From a virus: a stretch of DNA of 64,000 nucleotides. This document shows, piece after piece, positions 52,258-62,656 of the stretch. Position numbers and translations under genes: made by a program. The stretch's first letter is position 1. Each line of letters opens with the position of its first letter. The notes beneath the pieces are model-generated. The model did not search any database, was not told the DNA's origin, and saw only the letters and a program-made list of their open reading frames with translations. The DNA is taken from positions 124,001-188,000 of IMG/VR virus record IMGVR_UViG_3300030019_000003; one strand, written 5' to 3'.

Positions 52258-52853
52258 ACACATTTAAGTTACTTGCTATTGATCCTGGTAAGAATATTGG
52301 TGTTACCGTCCTAACGGTACGTGTTGACGAATTTATACCTTTTAATAAAATGAAAGCTCATGATGGCGTGCCTGTAAGTGTTTCTTTTACAATAGTAAAT
52401 ATTGAGACACATTACATAGGATTAGATAATCTCATACCTCGTGATGCAGTAGATAAGCAACTAGCGAGAATAGGTATACTCCAACAGGTTATGGGTAACA
52501 TAATGAGTTATTTTCAACCTGATGTTTTAGCTATTGAAGAAGCTTTCTTAAATGTAAATTATGCTACTGCTGTAATGCAGCTATCACAATACTTATCAGT
52601 TATCTTAAACGCAGCTATCAATGCCAACCCTTATATCAAACTCTTTAGATATTCTCCTAAGAGTATTAAAAGTGGTTTTGGTGCTGGTGGTGGAGCTAAT
52701 AAGGATGACATGTTAACCAGAATTTCAACGATTACAGAATACACTTCTATGGTTGATATTACTAAGTTAACAGAACATGAGATAGACTCTATGGCTATTG
52801 CTCATGTTGCGCTTTCTGAAATACGTAACTATCCATTTTTGTTATACACATGA
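52254..52853 (+). CDS. RuvC-like Holliday junction resolvase
   Basis: 199 residues. RNase H-fold resolvase motifs appear in order: L-L-A-I-D-P-G-K-N-I-G with D10, L-A-I-E-E-A-F near 95, a glycine-rich basic segment G-F-G-A-G-G-G-A-N-K-D-D-M near 141-153, and H-E-I-D-S-M-A-I-A at the end. The size and order match RuvC and its phage relatives, which cut branched DNA. In this phage it would resolve replication and recombination intermediates before packaging. Last gene of a three-gene coupled unit. Confidence 0.8.
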   Translation: MNTFKLLAIDPGKNIGVTVLTVRVDEFIPFNKMKAHDGVPVSVSFTIVNIETHYIGLDNLIPRDAVDKQLARIGILQQVMGNIMSYFQPDVLAIEEAFLNVNYATAVMQLSQYLSVILNAAINANPYIKLFRYSPKSIKSGFGAGGGANKDDMLTRISTITEYTSMVDITKLTEHEIDSMAIAHVALSEIRNYPFLLYT

Positions 52854-52876
52854 CTCTTGTGAGTCATGTGTATAAC
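52841..52876 (+). terminator. Terminator overlapping the resolvase end
   Basis: A perfect 16-bp stem GTTATACACATGACTC/GAGTCATGTGTATAAC with loop TTGT starts inside the last codons and is followed by TTTT. Confidence 0.85.
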
Positions 52877-52913
52877 TTTTGGTATTTTGTCTTATTAATG
52901 AAAAGGAGTACAT

Positions 52914-53405
52914 ATGGGTATATATTCCAGTATTAAGAAAGTATTTAAAACCATTGGCTACGCCACTAATATTAAGAAACCTAATTCCTTAATAGAGAAA
53001 CTAGAACGTTTAAAAACTATTGATTTTTACCCCTATTCCGGCATCTACAGAGGGGTTATGATTAACAGTATCTTTGACAACATTATTACCTATACCTATA
53101 AACTAGATATTCTTTCTAGAGCTGATTATACAAAACATCATTATCGAGGGAATATTAATAATGAGATTATGAAAACAATAAATGTTACAGAATGGTTTTG
53201 TAATAGAAATAGCCTATTAAAAGATCCTGTTAGGGATCTACATAAATGGATAGATCTTGCTGCATCTTTTATAGAGCTGCACAGTAAGATGAGGTTGGAA
53301 TCTGATAACGATCTTGAAAGAAAGAATTTTATTATTTTTCAAACATATATCATTAACATAGAGCATATCACAGAGGTTCTATTAAGTATACATGATTCAC
53401 ACTAA
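52914..53405 (+). CDS. Unknown small protein
   Basis: 163 residues after AAAAGGAG. Helical and tyrosine-rich, basic near the N-terminus. No motif recognised. First of four genes running to 55038. Confidence 0.7.
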   Translation: MGIYSSIKKVFKTIGYATNIKKPNSLIEKLERLKTIDFYPYSGIYRGVMINSIFDNIITYTYKLDILSRADYTKHHYRGNINNEIMKTINVTEWFCNRNSLLKDPVRDLHKWIDLAASFIELHSKMRLESDNDLERKNFIIFQTYIINIEHITEVLLSIHDSH

Positions 53406-53437
53406 GTGCTGAAAGTATTAACCGAGAAGGAGGACGT

Positions 53438-53908
53438 ATGGCGTCTGAATTTATTATAGATAAGGTTCCTGTTAGCAACACTGCTAACGGTGCTTTAAGT
53501 TTGTTGTTCCGTAAGTTCTTAAAGACGGGCAATTTAGTACGAGGTGTACCTTATCTCGTGGAGCGTTATCTTGCAAAGAAACGTAAAGAGAAGTCCTTAT
53601 CAACAGCTGAGAATGTTAAGACAGTGTCAAGTGCAACACTGTATAAAAACATTTTAGCTCCTGAGATGACTTGGAAGACTTTTTTAGATCTTATTATCAA
53701 TTTCTATGGTGCTGATAGAATTGAAGTATCTATAAAAGTATATAACCCATCCTATACGGTTAAACCTATCATAACAACAATACTGATAGATGGTAATGGT
53801 ATTGAGGATGACGAGTTACTAAATGATGGTGAGTTTGAATTGAAGAAGTCAGCTTTACTAGACGCACTAAAAGAAAATAGAGTTAAAGAGGAGAAGACGG
53901 ATGGATGA
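53438..53908 (+). CDS. Unknown small protein
   Basis: 156 residues after GAAGGAGGA. A basic segment (K-K-R-K-E-K) near residue 50 and an acidic C-terminal part. The end overlaps the next gene by eight bases. No motif recognised. Confidence 0.7.
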   Translation: MASEFIIDKVPVSNTANGALSLLFRKFLKTGNLVRGVPYLVERYLAKKRKEKSLSTAENVKTVSSATLYKNILAPEMTWKTFLDLIINFYGADRIEVSIKVYNPSYTVKPIITTILIDGNGIEDDELLNDGEFELKKSALLDALKENRVKEEKTDG

Positions 53909-54458
53909 GATAACTGTATATGATCGATGTAAAGCAGCCTTTAGAGAACTAGTCTCATTGCATGTTAATGGTGCTGATTTTAGAATTAAGATAAAACTGG
54001 ATGGTGTTGATACCACACAGGGTCATCGTAAGCTATCTGAGTTATCAGAGATATTTGATATTATTAATGAAAAATATACATCAAGTATCCTATCAGTAAC
54101 AAGTCTAGGCAGTATCTCTGGAATAGCAGATATTGATATAAGAACTCTTCTCGATGATCTTATGTGCAGATATGCGTTATTGCTACGTATGCACCATGTT
54201 CGTTTTGAGGATTATCGTGTTCTTGTTAAAGATATAGGTTTTCTCTCTAAGAACACTGTTCTTGAGAAAGCCACATCCTCTAACTATGTTATAGCCAATG
54301 AGGCTAATGTTGTAAATGCTTTAGATGCCACGCAAGCAGCAAACTTACAGTACTATTGTTTAATTCTATTATTCAGCCTCTTTATAAATTACGGTAAAAA
54401 TGTCATTAATGAAATCACTAACACCGAAGGGATCACGAATGAAAAACAACAAAAATGA
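53901..54458 (+). CDS. Unknown protein
   Basis: 185 residues with GAGGAG upstream inside the previous gene. Helical; one hydrophobic stretch near 150-165 that could be a membrane or core helix. The end overlaps the next gene by 20 bases. No motif recognised. Confidence 0.7.
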   Translation: MDEITVYDRCKAAFRELVSLHVNGADFRIKIKLDGVDTTQGHRKLSELSEIFDIINEKYTSSILSVTSLGSISGIADIDIRTLLDDLMCRYALLLRMHHVRFEDYRVLVKDIGFLSKNTVLEKATSSNYVIANEANVVNALDATQAANLQYYCLILLFSLFINYGKNVINEITNTEGITNEKQQK

Positions 54459-55038
54459 TATGCTACAACCTGTTATGGTTAAAACAGAAGCGCATATTAA
54501 TATCAATAGCCGATCAACTACTGACTTAGGTAAACGTTTATGTTACAGCTATCCTTTTGCTATAAAAACGATTTGTGGTCCTGCTGGCAGTATTCGTAAC
54601 TTTATAGACTTTCTTTGTAAAGAAGGTTATCCGGCTGAACTTTTACCTAAAACCAGAATGACTAAAGATGATATTCTTCGTGTTCCTAAACTTCCTAAAC
54701 GTGTTAATAATTATCTCGCTATCTTAGCTTATATACTTACACAACGTATACTACAGGATAAACGATTGCAAGTAAGTATGAAATCCAATACACTACCTTA
54801 TACGAGTTATCGTGAAACTCGTAAAGAGACTTTGTTCAACTCTGTTATTGAACTTAGTATTCCAGATGTGAAGATGTGGAAGTATGTGTTTGTTGTTAAT
54901 AAGATCGATGAACTTGTTAAAGCAGATAACTTTAACAAAGCTACTGCTAACGCTCTTGTAGAGAGCTGCATGAAAGACCCTACGTCTAAACTCTTTAAAG
55001 GTACCAATATAGAGAACCTCGTTAACGATGAGAAATAA
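54439..55038 (+). CDS. Unknown basic protein
   Basis: 199 residues from ATG 54439, which has GAAGGGA upstream; the frame reaches back to 54400 but without a better site. Rich in lysine and arginine through the middle, suggesting nucleic acid or membrane-surface contact. No family recognised. It ends at a terminator shared with the convergent giant gene. Confidence 0.7.
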   Translation: MKNNKNDMLQPVMVKTEAHININSRSTTDLGKRLCYSYPFAIKTICGPAGSIRNFIDFLCKEGYPAELLPKTRMTKDDILRVPKLPKRVNNYLAILAYILTQRILQDKRLQVSMKSNTLPYTSYRETRKETLFNSVIELSIPDVKMWKYVFVVNKIDELVKADNFNKATANALVESCMKDPTSKLFKGTNIENLVNDEK

Positions 55039-55039
55039 G

Positions 55040-55071
55040 CTACAGAGACTGGGATATCCCAGTCTCTGTAG
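55040..55071. terminator. Bidirectional terminator, perfect palindrome
   Basis: A 32-base palindrome (16-bp arms starting CTACAGAGACTGGGAT) two bases after one stop and two bases before the other, separating convergent genes. No long T-run on the plus side. Confidence 0.75.
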
Positions 55072-55072
55072 T

Positions 55073-58000
55073 CTACCACGTTGTTTTTCTTTTTAAATTC
55101 ACAGCAGGTGTTCCCATATCTGTAGACATCGGTTGCTTGCTAGTATTATTAACCGGAGTATTTCCAGTCTCAGAAGTATTACCATTGTCGCTATTCATAG
55201 ACAATGTTTTATTTAATAAAGAAGCATTACTTGCAACTAACTGTTCTAGTAAATTAACCATCTTAGTTTGTGTATCTAACGATCTTGTTAATGTTCCACT
55301 AATCGTTTTAAGATTACTGTTACTATCTCCTGCTATTTCTAATTTAGCCACATCTGATTTAGCATTAAATGTCGTATCAGGTGTTTGCGTTTTATTAACA
55401 GCATCTGCTATTCCTGCTGTAGGTGAACTTGGATTAACCGTAGGAACATCTGTTATAGGAGCACTTGTATTGCCAGCAGGTTTACCAGCACCTGCGTCAC
55501 TAGGAACAGGCGGTGTACTAGAAGTAGGAGCAGTATCAGTATTATTCGTACTACTTCCTGCGTCGCTTGGTGTAGGAGTGGTTGGTCCAACTGGAGTATT
55601 GCCATTAACATCACTCGTTGTACTATTAGTATCACTTGTATTGTTAGCAGGTTGTGCACCTGGACTAAATCCATATTCAGAAGCACGCGATACTAATCTA
55701 CTCTCTAGTTCAGTATAGATCTCACTAATCGATCTGGCTCGGCCTTTACCTTTATTAGTGTAAAATATGCTATCATTGGCTTTTGCTTCTTTAGGCATCA
55801 TATCTGCGCCAATAGCATCAGGAGGGGCTTTTAAGAATTTAGTTGCTCCACCCGCTCCTAAAAAGTGTGCCAAGTATAAATCGGTAACATTAGGATTAGG
55901 CTTAACCTTCTCTATGACCTTAGCATTTTCTTTAAGGAACTCTGCTCCCATTGTAGCATTTGCTTCTGCATTAAAAGGTGAGGTTGATTTATCAATTCCA
56001 TACTTGCTACCGTATTTCTGTAACATAGTAGCCCAGGTACTATTTAAAAATTGAAATAGTCCTGATGCCGAAGAGGTTCCAGCTTTATCATTAGGATTTA
56101 ATCCCGACTCTATAGCAGCAAAAGTTTTTAATATGTTGGCATTAACACCTGTTTTTAAAGCTACCCCGTCTAACATTTCTAGAATCTTAGACTTGTCACC
56201 TTTAACAGCATTATTATTGAAACTACCTGTACTAAAAAAGTTACCAACCCCAGATTTAACAGAATCATAAGCCGAGCTAGCTTTATCAGCTATATTACTA
56301 GCGGTTTCTTTAACACTTGTTTTGGCAGAATCGTAAGCAGCCCCGGCTTTACTTTTAAAGCTAGTCATATAGTCCTTAACTTTATCATAATAGGATTGCT
56401 TATCTTTTTCTTTCTTATCCTTCTCACTTTGAGGGCTGCTAACATTATCTTTACCATTACCACCGTTAGCACCTGATGGATCTTTATACTTAACGTCTAG
56501 ATCTTCATCTGGTTTTATAGGATTGCCATTTTCGTCTAAGATAGGATCACTAGGGTCATCTATATTAAAACCAAAATAATGTTCTGTAATAGCACCTGAT
56601 AATGTTAAGTTGTCTGAAGCCATTAGTTTTGTTATAGAAAAGATGTCATAGGCTATCATAGCTTGACCTAAGAATGGTACCATTCTAGCTGTAATCTTAG
56701 CAGTCATAACGGCTGCTAGTCTACCGCCAGCAATGGTTCCTAACTTCTTAATGATTTTACCTTTTATAGATTCCATCATTGTTAATAACTTTGTAGGTTT
56801 CAGTTTTGCTAATAACCCGCCAGCCTCAGCTCCTGCTTCTCCTACTTTCAATGCAGCACCACCGGCTTCGGCTACTTTAACACCGGTGCTACCCGCTTTA
56901 CTCATAACCTCACCTGCGCCAGTTACACCTTTATAAGCACCATAAGCCCCCATGACACCACCAGCAACAGCAGTACCTGCTTTACCAGCAAAACCTAATA
57001 CACTTCCAGCACCTTTAAGTAGCCCTGGTAAGAATTTACCAAATAGTGCAGGGAGTAACTTAATAACACCCCATATACTCGCACCTATCGTAAATATTTT
57101 ACCCATAGCTCCTGTTAATAAAGGAAGAGCCATTTTTAATAAGTCAAATATACCCGAGCTATCTTTAGTAAGACCTGCTGTCTTAATAGCCGTATCTGAA
57201 GCTTTAGGTTTCTTACCAAATATTCCTAGCCTATCTCTCCAGTCTCCATCGCGCTTACCACTACCGTCTCTATCAAAGGGATTTTTGGTATCTTTATTCT
57301 TATCTTTAGTCGGCTTTTTAACTTTAGGTTCCTCTTCAGTATCATCAGGGGCATTACCTCCAAAACCTAACATAAGACTAAGAATACTTCCAATACCACC
57401 AACAGTACCTTTGGCTGCCTTGTATCCAAATTTACCTAACTTGCCAATACCTCTTAAAACAGCAGGTACCTTTCCAACAGCTTTAGGGACATTTCCTATT
57501 ATCTTTTTATCAAGCCCTCTAAGTTGTTTCATTTTATCGGACATAAGAATATTGCCAATACCCTTAGCACCTTTCCAACCATACTTAGCAGCAAAGTAAG
57601 GAATCTTAAAGGCTGTCTTAATACCTGTTTTAGCTAACCCGGCAGCACCATGGAATAATTTACTATCCAGACCACGAGCACTACTAAACGCATTCTTAAT
57701 ATTGGTTTTAGCTTGTCTTTTTCTAAAGGCCATAAAGTCTTTCTTAATATCAAAGCCTGTGTTTTCTGCCCAGGTTTTAAAATCTTTAATATACCCCGCT
57801 TGATACTCAGGACTTTTAAAGAACTCTTCTTTAAGCTGATCAACTTCTTCAGGTTTAGTAACCTTAACCTTTTTAAATTTATCTTTAGCTGCTTTAAGTA
57901 TCGGTTCTTCTTTCTTAACTTCTTCAGACTGTTCTTTTATAACGGTCTTAGTAAATTCATTCATATCGATATCTTGACTAATACCTTGAGCTTCCATCCA

Positions 58001-60463
58001 TGTTTTAAAGTCAGTAATGGTTTTATTTTTAAACTCATTACTTCCAAAAAACTCAGCACGAAAGTTTCTTAATTTGCTAAAGTCAAATTTAGGTCTATCA
58101 ATATACCTTTCTTTAATCTGTGAGAATAATCCAGTTTTTGGAGTAGTCTCTGGTTTTTTAACTTCTGGTTCAACAAGTTTCTCAATCTCATCTTGTTTAT
58201 ACCCTAATCCAGATAACCACTCTCCTAATGTTTTAGCATTGCCAAATTTATAAGCATCACTTGAGAAGAACGCCTCACGTAGGGATGTTCTGTTATTAGT
58301 ATCTGTAGCGTGTTTAGTACGTCTAGATTTTATTCTATCCAATAACCTATCACCTACAGTTGCTTGTTCTGCAACTTCTGGGCCAGTATTTAAAAATCCA
58401 CGTGCTGATTTAAGACCTTTTGTTATCTTACCATTCACAGTATTCTTTTTGGCATCTTCTTTAGCTTTAAGCTCAGCACGGTATTTTAATTCATTCTCGG
58501 TATCATAATTACTGATGTCGCCTATAGAATTTTTAAGTAACTCTTTTGTACTGTCCTGATTATACTTATAACCATCTGTACGAACATCAAACCCCATCGC
58601 ACCTAATCGTGTACCTACATCATTATATCCTAAATCATGTAGTTTACTTAAGGTAGCGTTAATATTAGGTATACCACTTTTGATACCTTTTAAATCATAA
58701 TGTATATAATCTAAATAGGAAGGATCTTCTTTGCCTTGATCAAGCATCTTAGTAATAGCAGAGGTTAGTTTATTTTTTAGTCTTCCTGTAAAGTTAACTA
58801 AAAATCTCTCTGAGACTAATGAGGATGGGGCTATAGACCCACCTGCTGTAAAATAAGACATCAAGCCTTTTTTAATACTTGTTTTCTCATTAGCACTAAG
58901 TTTAAGACCACCATCTGTTTCTAGTTTATTAATAAAACTTTCCATAGCCGGCGTAACATTTCTATTAACCGTTAATGCGATGTCTCTTTTTATATTATCA
59001 ACCATACCATCTGAGGTTGTAAACTTATTACGAGTATGATCATAATACAATTCGTGTTTATCAGGAGTTGAATCTTTTAGACGTAATGATTTAATCTCAC
59101 CGTAGATCTTACTTAATAATCCAGGTATAACCTTAACAACTGAATTCTTGGTTTTAACATCAAATTGTGCCGCATCATTAAGATTTTCAGTATTAAAATT
59201 AAGAGTATGCGTCCTATTTGGATTACTAAGATCGGCGAGTGTTCCAAAGATTCCTCTTTTAGCACCGGCAAGTAGACCATCACCTTTTGCAGAATAGGCT
59301 TGATTCTTGAAAAATTCATTAACATCCATACCCGCATTCTTAGCACCATAAACGGCTCTCTTGCCTAGATTAGTTTTACCTAGTTTATTGCCTGCTATAT
59401 TAGCCAGTTTATCTCTAGCAAACTGCCCGGCCATTTGACCAGCCATAAAACCTTTACCACCCATCATAGAGGAAGCATCATTAAGACCTTCACCCATCTC
59501 AGCCATATCACCGACACCACTTATGCCGTCTTTAAAGTTTTCAGCTGTTTCAGTAATAGTAGACATTAGGTTACGTTTTAAAGCCATCAACGGATTAATA
59601 TCAGAATAGAATAGATCTGTCACACCTTGACGTGATCTGTTCATCACAGATTCTTTTAATAACTCTGAGTTACGAGCTTTAATAACATCTGGTAATCCAG
59701 TGTTATGAATCATACTTTCAAATTGTGATTTAAAACCTATAAGACTAGATTTTAAAAGACTGAATTGTTCTTTGGCTATAAAAAGTGATTTGTACTTTAA
59801 TTCTAAATCTCTACGTTGGTATGCTGCCGTTATCTCAATATCGTATTTAAAACTTCTACCAGTATAAGATGAGATACTTGCAAGTATCTCATTAGTAGAC
59901 TTATAACGTTTTTCGTCGATACCTTCTTTAATAAGATCATCAATACGTTCTTTTTTATACTGCTCTCCGAATACTTCATTCATAGCAGTTGTAATCATTA
60001 CCGTTTCAGGATCAGGTTCATTTCTACCTCTACCTGTATCTTCAGTACCTAATTTACTTTTTATCTTTTCTATAATATTGCGTGTTAATCCAGATTTAGG
60101 GGCAATCCTATCCATTGCAGCTAAAGTGACTCTTGAAGTTTTCTTAACATCTGCAATAGAAGATTTAACTTTATCAGAAAGTTCATTATGAACAGATAGA
60201 ATATCGCTTATCTCAGAAGATAAAGATTTCGGCATCGCTTTGTTTGCTAAGTCAATTGCACCCTTAATACTAAGAGCTTCCTTACCAGCTTCTTTAAAAC
60301 CTTTTCCAACACTTTTGACAGATTTAGTAACAGCTTCTCTAGAGCCTGGTTCTGGCTCTTCAGCATCCATATCAAAAATATCGTCAAAGCCTTCTAAATC
60401 TTTCGACAGGCCTGCGTCATCGTCAATATCGAAATCTTCGATAGAGTCTTTTTTCTTCGCCAT
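55073..60463 (-). CDS. Giant virion protein with lytic transglycosylase domain (tape-measure-like)
   Basis: 1796 residues. Residues 1-700 are helical. Three repeats of an F-F-x-S...W motif lie near 725, 796 and 874. Glycine/alanine-rich hydrophobic segments are near 1105-1175 and 1245-1280. A lysozyme-like lytic transglycosylase domain lies at about 1415-1560, with F-A-A-I-E-S-G-L-N-P (catalytic Glu near 1452), S-A-S-G-L-F-Q-F and A-H-F-L-G-A-G-G-A. A Pro/Thr/Ser/Asn-rich region (about 1600-1700) precedes the end. A large helical protein with hydrophobic segments and a peptidoglycan-cutting domain is typical of tail tape-measure or injected virion proteins that open the cell wall during DNA entry. 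Confidence 0.75.
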   Translation of the reverse strand: MAKKKDSIEDFDIDDDAGLSKDLEGFDDIFDMDAEEPEPGSREAVTKSVKSVGKGFKEAGKEALSIKGAIDLANKAMPKSLSSEISDILSVHNELSDKVKSSIADVKKTSRVTLAAMDRIAPKSGLTRNIIEKIKSKLGTEDTGRGRNEPDPETVMITTAMNEVFGEQYKKERIDDLIKEGIDEKRYKSTNEILASISSYTGRSFKYDIEITAAYQRRDLELKYKSLFIAKEQFSLLKSSLIGFKSQFESMIHNTGLPDVIKARNSELLKESVMNRSRQGVTDLFYSDINPLMALKRNLMSTITETAENFKDGISGVGDMAEMGEGLNDASSMMGGKGFMAGQMAGQFARDKLANIAGNKLGKTNLGKRAVYGAKNAGMDVNEFFKNQAYSAKGDGLLAGAKRGIFGTLADLSNPNRTHTLNFNTENLNDAAQFDVKTKNSVVKVIPGLLSKIYGEIKSLRLKDSTPDKHELYYDHTRNKFTTSDGMVDNIKRDIALTVNRNVTPAMESFINKLETDGGLKLSANEKTSIKKGLMSYFTAGGSIAPSSLVSERFLVNFTGRLKNKLTSAITKMLDQGKEDPSYLDYIHYDLKGIKSGIPNINATLSKLHDLGYNDVGTRLGAMGFDVRTDGYKYNQDSTKELLKNSIGDISNYDTENELKYRAELKAKEDAKKNTVNGKITKGLKSARGFLNTGPEVAEQATVGDRLLDRIKSRRTKHATDTNNRTSLREAFFSSDAYKFGNAKTLGEWLSGLGYKQDEIEKLVEPEVKKPETTPKTGLFSQIKERYIDRPKFDFSKLRNFRAEFFGSNEFKNKTITDFKTWMEAQGISQDIDMNEFTKTVIKEQSEEVKKEEPILKAAKDKFKKVKVTKPEEVDQLKEEFFKSPEYQAGYIKDFKTWAENTGFDIKKDFMAFRKRQAKTNIKNAFSSARGLDSKLFHGAAGLAKTGIKTAFKIPYFAAKYGWKGAKGIGNILMSDKMKQLRGLDKKIIGNVPKAVGKVPAVLRGIGKLGKFGYKAAKGTVGGIGSILSLMLGFGGNAPDDTEEEPKVKKPTKDKNKDTKNPFDRDGSGKRDGDWRDRLGIFGKKPKASDTAIKTAGLTKDSSGIFDLLKMALPLLTGAMGKIFTIGASIWGVIKLLPALFGKFLPGLLKGAGSVLGFAGKAGTAVAGGVMGAYGAYKGVTGAGEVMSKAGSTGVKVAEAGGAALKVGEAGAEAGGLLAKLKPTKLLTMMESIKGKIIKKLGTIAGGRLAAVMTAKITARMVPFLGQAMIAYDIFSITKLMASDNLTLSGAITEHYFGFNIDDPSDPILDENGNPIKPDEDLDVKYKDPSGANGGNGKDNVSSPQSEKDKKEKDKQSYYDKVKDYMTSFKSKAGAAYDSAKTSVKETASNIADKASSAYDSVKSGVGNFFSTGSFNNNAVKGDKSKILEMLDGVALKTGVNANILKTFAAIESGLNPNDKAGTSSASGLFQFLNSTWATMLQKYGSKYGIDKSTSPFNAEANATMGAEFLKENAKVIEKVKPNPNVTDLYLAHFLGAGGATKFLKAPPDAIGADMMPKEAKANDSIFYTNKGKGRARSISEIYTELESRLVSRASEYGFSPGAQPANNTSDTNSTTSDVNGNTPVGPTTPTPSDAGSSTNNTDTAPTSSTPPVPSDAGAGKPAGNTSAPITDVPTVNPSSPTAGIADAVNKTQTPDTTFNAKSDVAKLEIAGDSNSNLKTISGTLTRSLDTQTKMVNLLEQLVASNASLLNKTLSMNSDNGNTSETGNTPVNNTSKQPMSTDMGTPAVNLKRKTTW

Positions 60464-60526
60464 ATGACCTCCTTAATTTCTGTGTACATGATTCCATGAA
60501 TATTAACTTAATATCAAGGAAACGTG

Positions 60527-62656
60527 ATGATATTACAGAGATTTATAAAGAATCCCAGCACATTTAACATAGAACTACTATTAGTTTTGACTCCTGAAAA
60601 CTCTAGGATGTTGAAAGAAGTAAAGAAACCTACTATATTTGAACCTAATACGCAAGTGTTTGATAAAGAAGGATTATTTTCTACAGAAATATTTGGTCCA
60701 GTTGGATCTACTATGCGTAAAGTTTTACCGGGCTATATTGATTTAGGGGTATCTGTTATTCACCCTGAGATATATGATTCTATATCACAACTTGGATCAA
60801 TTTACGCTAGCATCATGTCAGGTGAACAAAGAGTAAGATACAATAAGATTACACGTAACTTTGATCCTGTCACAGATGAGGAAGAAGGACAAACAGGTTA
60901 TAAGTATTTTCTAGATCATTACTTCGCAGGTAAGATTTCTTTTATGGAGAATGATAGTAGTAAGCGACAGTATAACTTAAAAATAGTTGAAAACGGAATG
61001 GATGTTACCAAAACGATTACTAAAATGATCGTGTTGCCAGCAGGACTTAGAGATTATACCATTAACAAGTCTGGAAGGGGTGAAGAAGACGAAGTTAATA
61101 CTCTCTATAGAAAAGTACTCGCCATTACGAGTATGGTTAAAAACACCACTCTAGATGATGATAACTTAGCACTACTTGATCCGATGCGTTTTAGATTACA
61201 GATGGCGTTTAACGAGATCTATAATCACTTTGCCGATCTTATGGATGGTAAGAATAAATTCTTACAAAGTAAATTTTCAAAACGTGCTATCATGTTTGGT
61301 ACACGTAATGTTATTACATCAACACCTAACTATATTACAGATTTAAAATCTCCGACCAAAACAGGTGTGAACCATACGATTGTTGGTATTTATCAATTTA
61401 TAAAAAGTATAACACCTATTGCTGCTAATAAGGTTATTAACATTTTTATTAGTCGATTTATGAACCCAACAACTAACACGGCAATATTAGTTAACCCCAA
61501 AACAATGAAAACTGAAATTGTTGATATTCCTGTTAAAAAGAGAGATGACTGGATATCGTTAGACGGATTAAATAATCTGTTTAATAAATTTGCACAAGAT
61601 AGTTTTAAAAGTTTACCTGTTAAGATTAATGGTTATTATCTTATGCTAATTTACGATGACGGTAAAAATGTTAAGTACTATTTTAACACCGATGATATTG
61701 ATGAAAAAACAGATAGAAAGTATATCAGGCCTATTACCTATATTGAGCTTGTTTACATGGCGATATACGATGTTAAAGATAAATACCCAGCATTCTTAAC
61801 ACGTTATCCTGTCGCTGCTCTGGGCGGTATCTATCCAAGTTATCAATACGTTAAAACAACTATAAACGGTAGAACTGTTAACTTTAGTATGGACAACATT
61901 TCTAAAACAGTTTATGAGTATCCTAAACTAGGTGATGAGTACGTTAACTCTATGTCAATTTCACAATACCATCTAAAGCGAGCTGGCGCAGATTATGATG
62001 GCGATATGATGAGCAGTAATGGGCTATTAACAGCAGAGTCTATAGCTGAAGTAAAAAGGATTCTTAATACAAAAGAATACTATATTACTCCAGACGGTGA
62101 AGCTACCTATACTATAGCTACAGATACTTTAGAATATGTTATGGCTCATTTATCAGATACTAGTCTATTATCTAAGGTATATCAATTTCAAGAGCTAACA
62201 GATTTCATACCTGTTGATAAACTTTGCACCGCTTTAACAAAAATTTATAATACTTCTTTTGGTCATAATGAAACTGTAGAAACATTTAAAAAATGGTTAG
62301 AGACACGAATATACCGAGAAGGTGATGAAGTTGATGTTGTTGCTAATGGTAAAGGTGATATATACGGATATGGTAGATACCGAGAATTTAATAAAGGTAC
62401 AGAGATTTACTCACCTCTTTCTAAAACTAAGAGATATGGTTTTATTTCAGATCTAGCCAGTGTTGTTAAAGGAACTGGTACTAAGATACTAAACCATATA
62501 TTAACCGAAGTAGATACTAAGAAAATAGATGTGATGCTTTTAGCTAGAACTGAAAGTCTTATACCTTACTATGAGAAATTTGGATTTAAAGTTGTTGATG
62601 CTAAAGGTGTCAATGTAAAGATAACTAAACCTTTGATGGTGAGGTACGCACAGTAA
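60527..62656 (+). CDS. Phage RNA polymerase beta-prime N-terminal part with C-terminal GNAT-like domain
   Basis: About 709 residues from ATG 60527 (AAGGA upstream). F-S-K-R-A-I-M-F-G-T-R-N-V-I-T matches the beta-prime LLGKRVDYSGRSVI segment. R-Y-P-V-A-A-L-G-G-I-Y-P-S matches the RAPTLHRLGIQ region, and A-D-Y-D-G-D-M-M at about 489-496 is the catalytic NADFDGDQM motif binding the active-site magnesium. After about 550 the protein departs from beta-prime: I-S-D-L-A-S-V-V-K-G-T-G-T-K-I-L and, near 680-688, P-Y-Y-E-K-F-G-F are the two landmark motifs of GNAT acetyltransferases. The remaining beta-prime half must lie outside the window. The stop overlaps the HNH gene start. Confidence 0.85.
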   Translation: MILQRFIKNPSTFNIELLLVLTPENSRMLKEVKKPTIFEPNTQVFDKEGLFSTEIFGPVGSTMRKVLPGYIDLGVSVIHPEIYDSISQLGSIYASIMSGEQRVRYNKITRNFDPVTDEEEGQTGYKYFLDHYFAGKISFMENDSSKRQYNLKIVENGMDVTKTITKMIVLPAGLRDYTINKSGRGEEDEVNTLYRKVLAITSMVKNTTLDDDNLALLDPMRFRLQMAFNEIYNHFADLMDGKNKFLQSKFSKRAIMFGTRNVITSTPNYITDLKSPTKTGVNHTIVGIYQFIKSITPIAANKVINIFISRFMNPTTNTAILVNPKTMKTEIVDIPVKKRDDWISLDGLNNLFNKFAQDSFKSLPVKINGYYLMLIYDDGKNVKYYFNTDDIDEKTDRKYIRPITYIELVYMAIYDVKDKYPAFLTRYPVAALGGIYPSYQYVKTTINGRTVNFSMDNISKTVYEYPKLGDEYVNSMSISQYHLKRAGADYDGDMMSSNGLLTAESIAEVKRILNTKEYYITPDGEATYTIATDTLEYVMAHLSDTSLLSKVYQFQELTDFIPVDKLCTALTKIYNTSFGHNETVETFKKWLETRIYREGDEVDVVANGKGDIYGYGRYREFNKGTEIYSPLSKTKRYGFISDLASVVKGTGTKILNHILTEVDTKKIDVMLLARTESLIPYYEKFGFKVVDAKGVNVKITKPLMVRYAQ

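Noticed and set aside
55137-55718. 193-codon plus-strand hydrophobic frame opposite the giant transglycosylase gene
   Set aside because: Antisense shadow of the Pro/Thr/Ser-rich region; hydrophobicity arises from reverse-complement codons.
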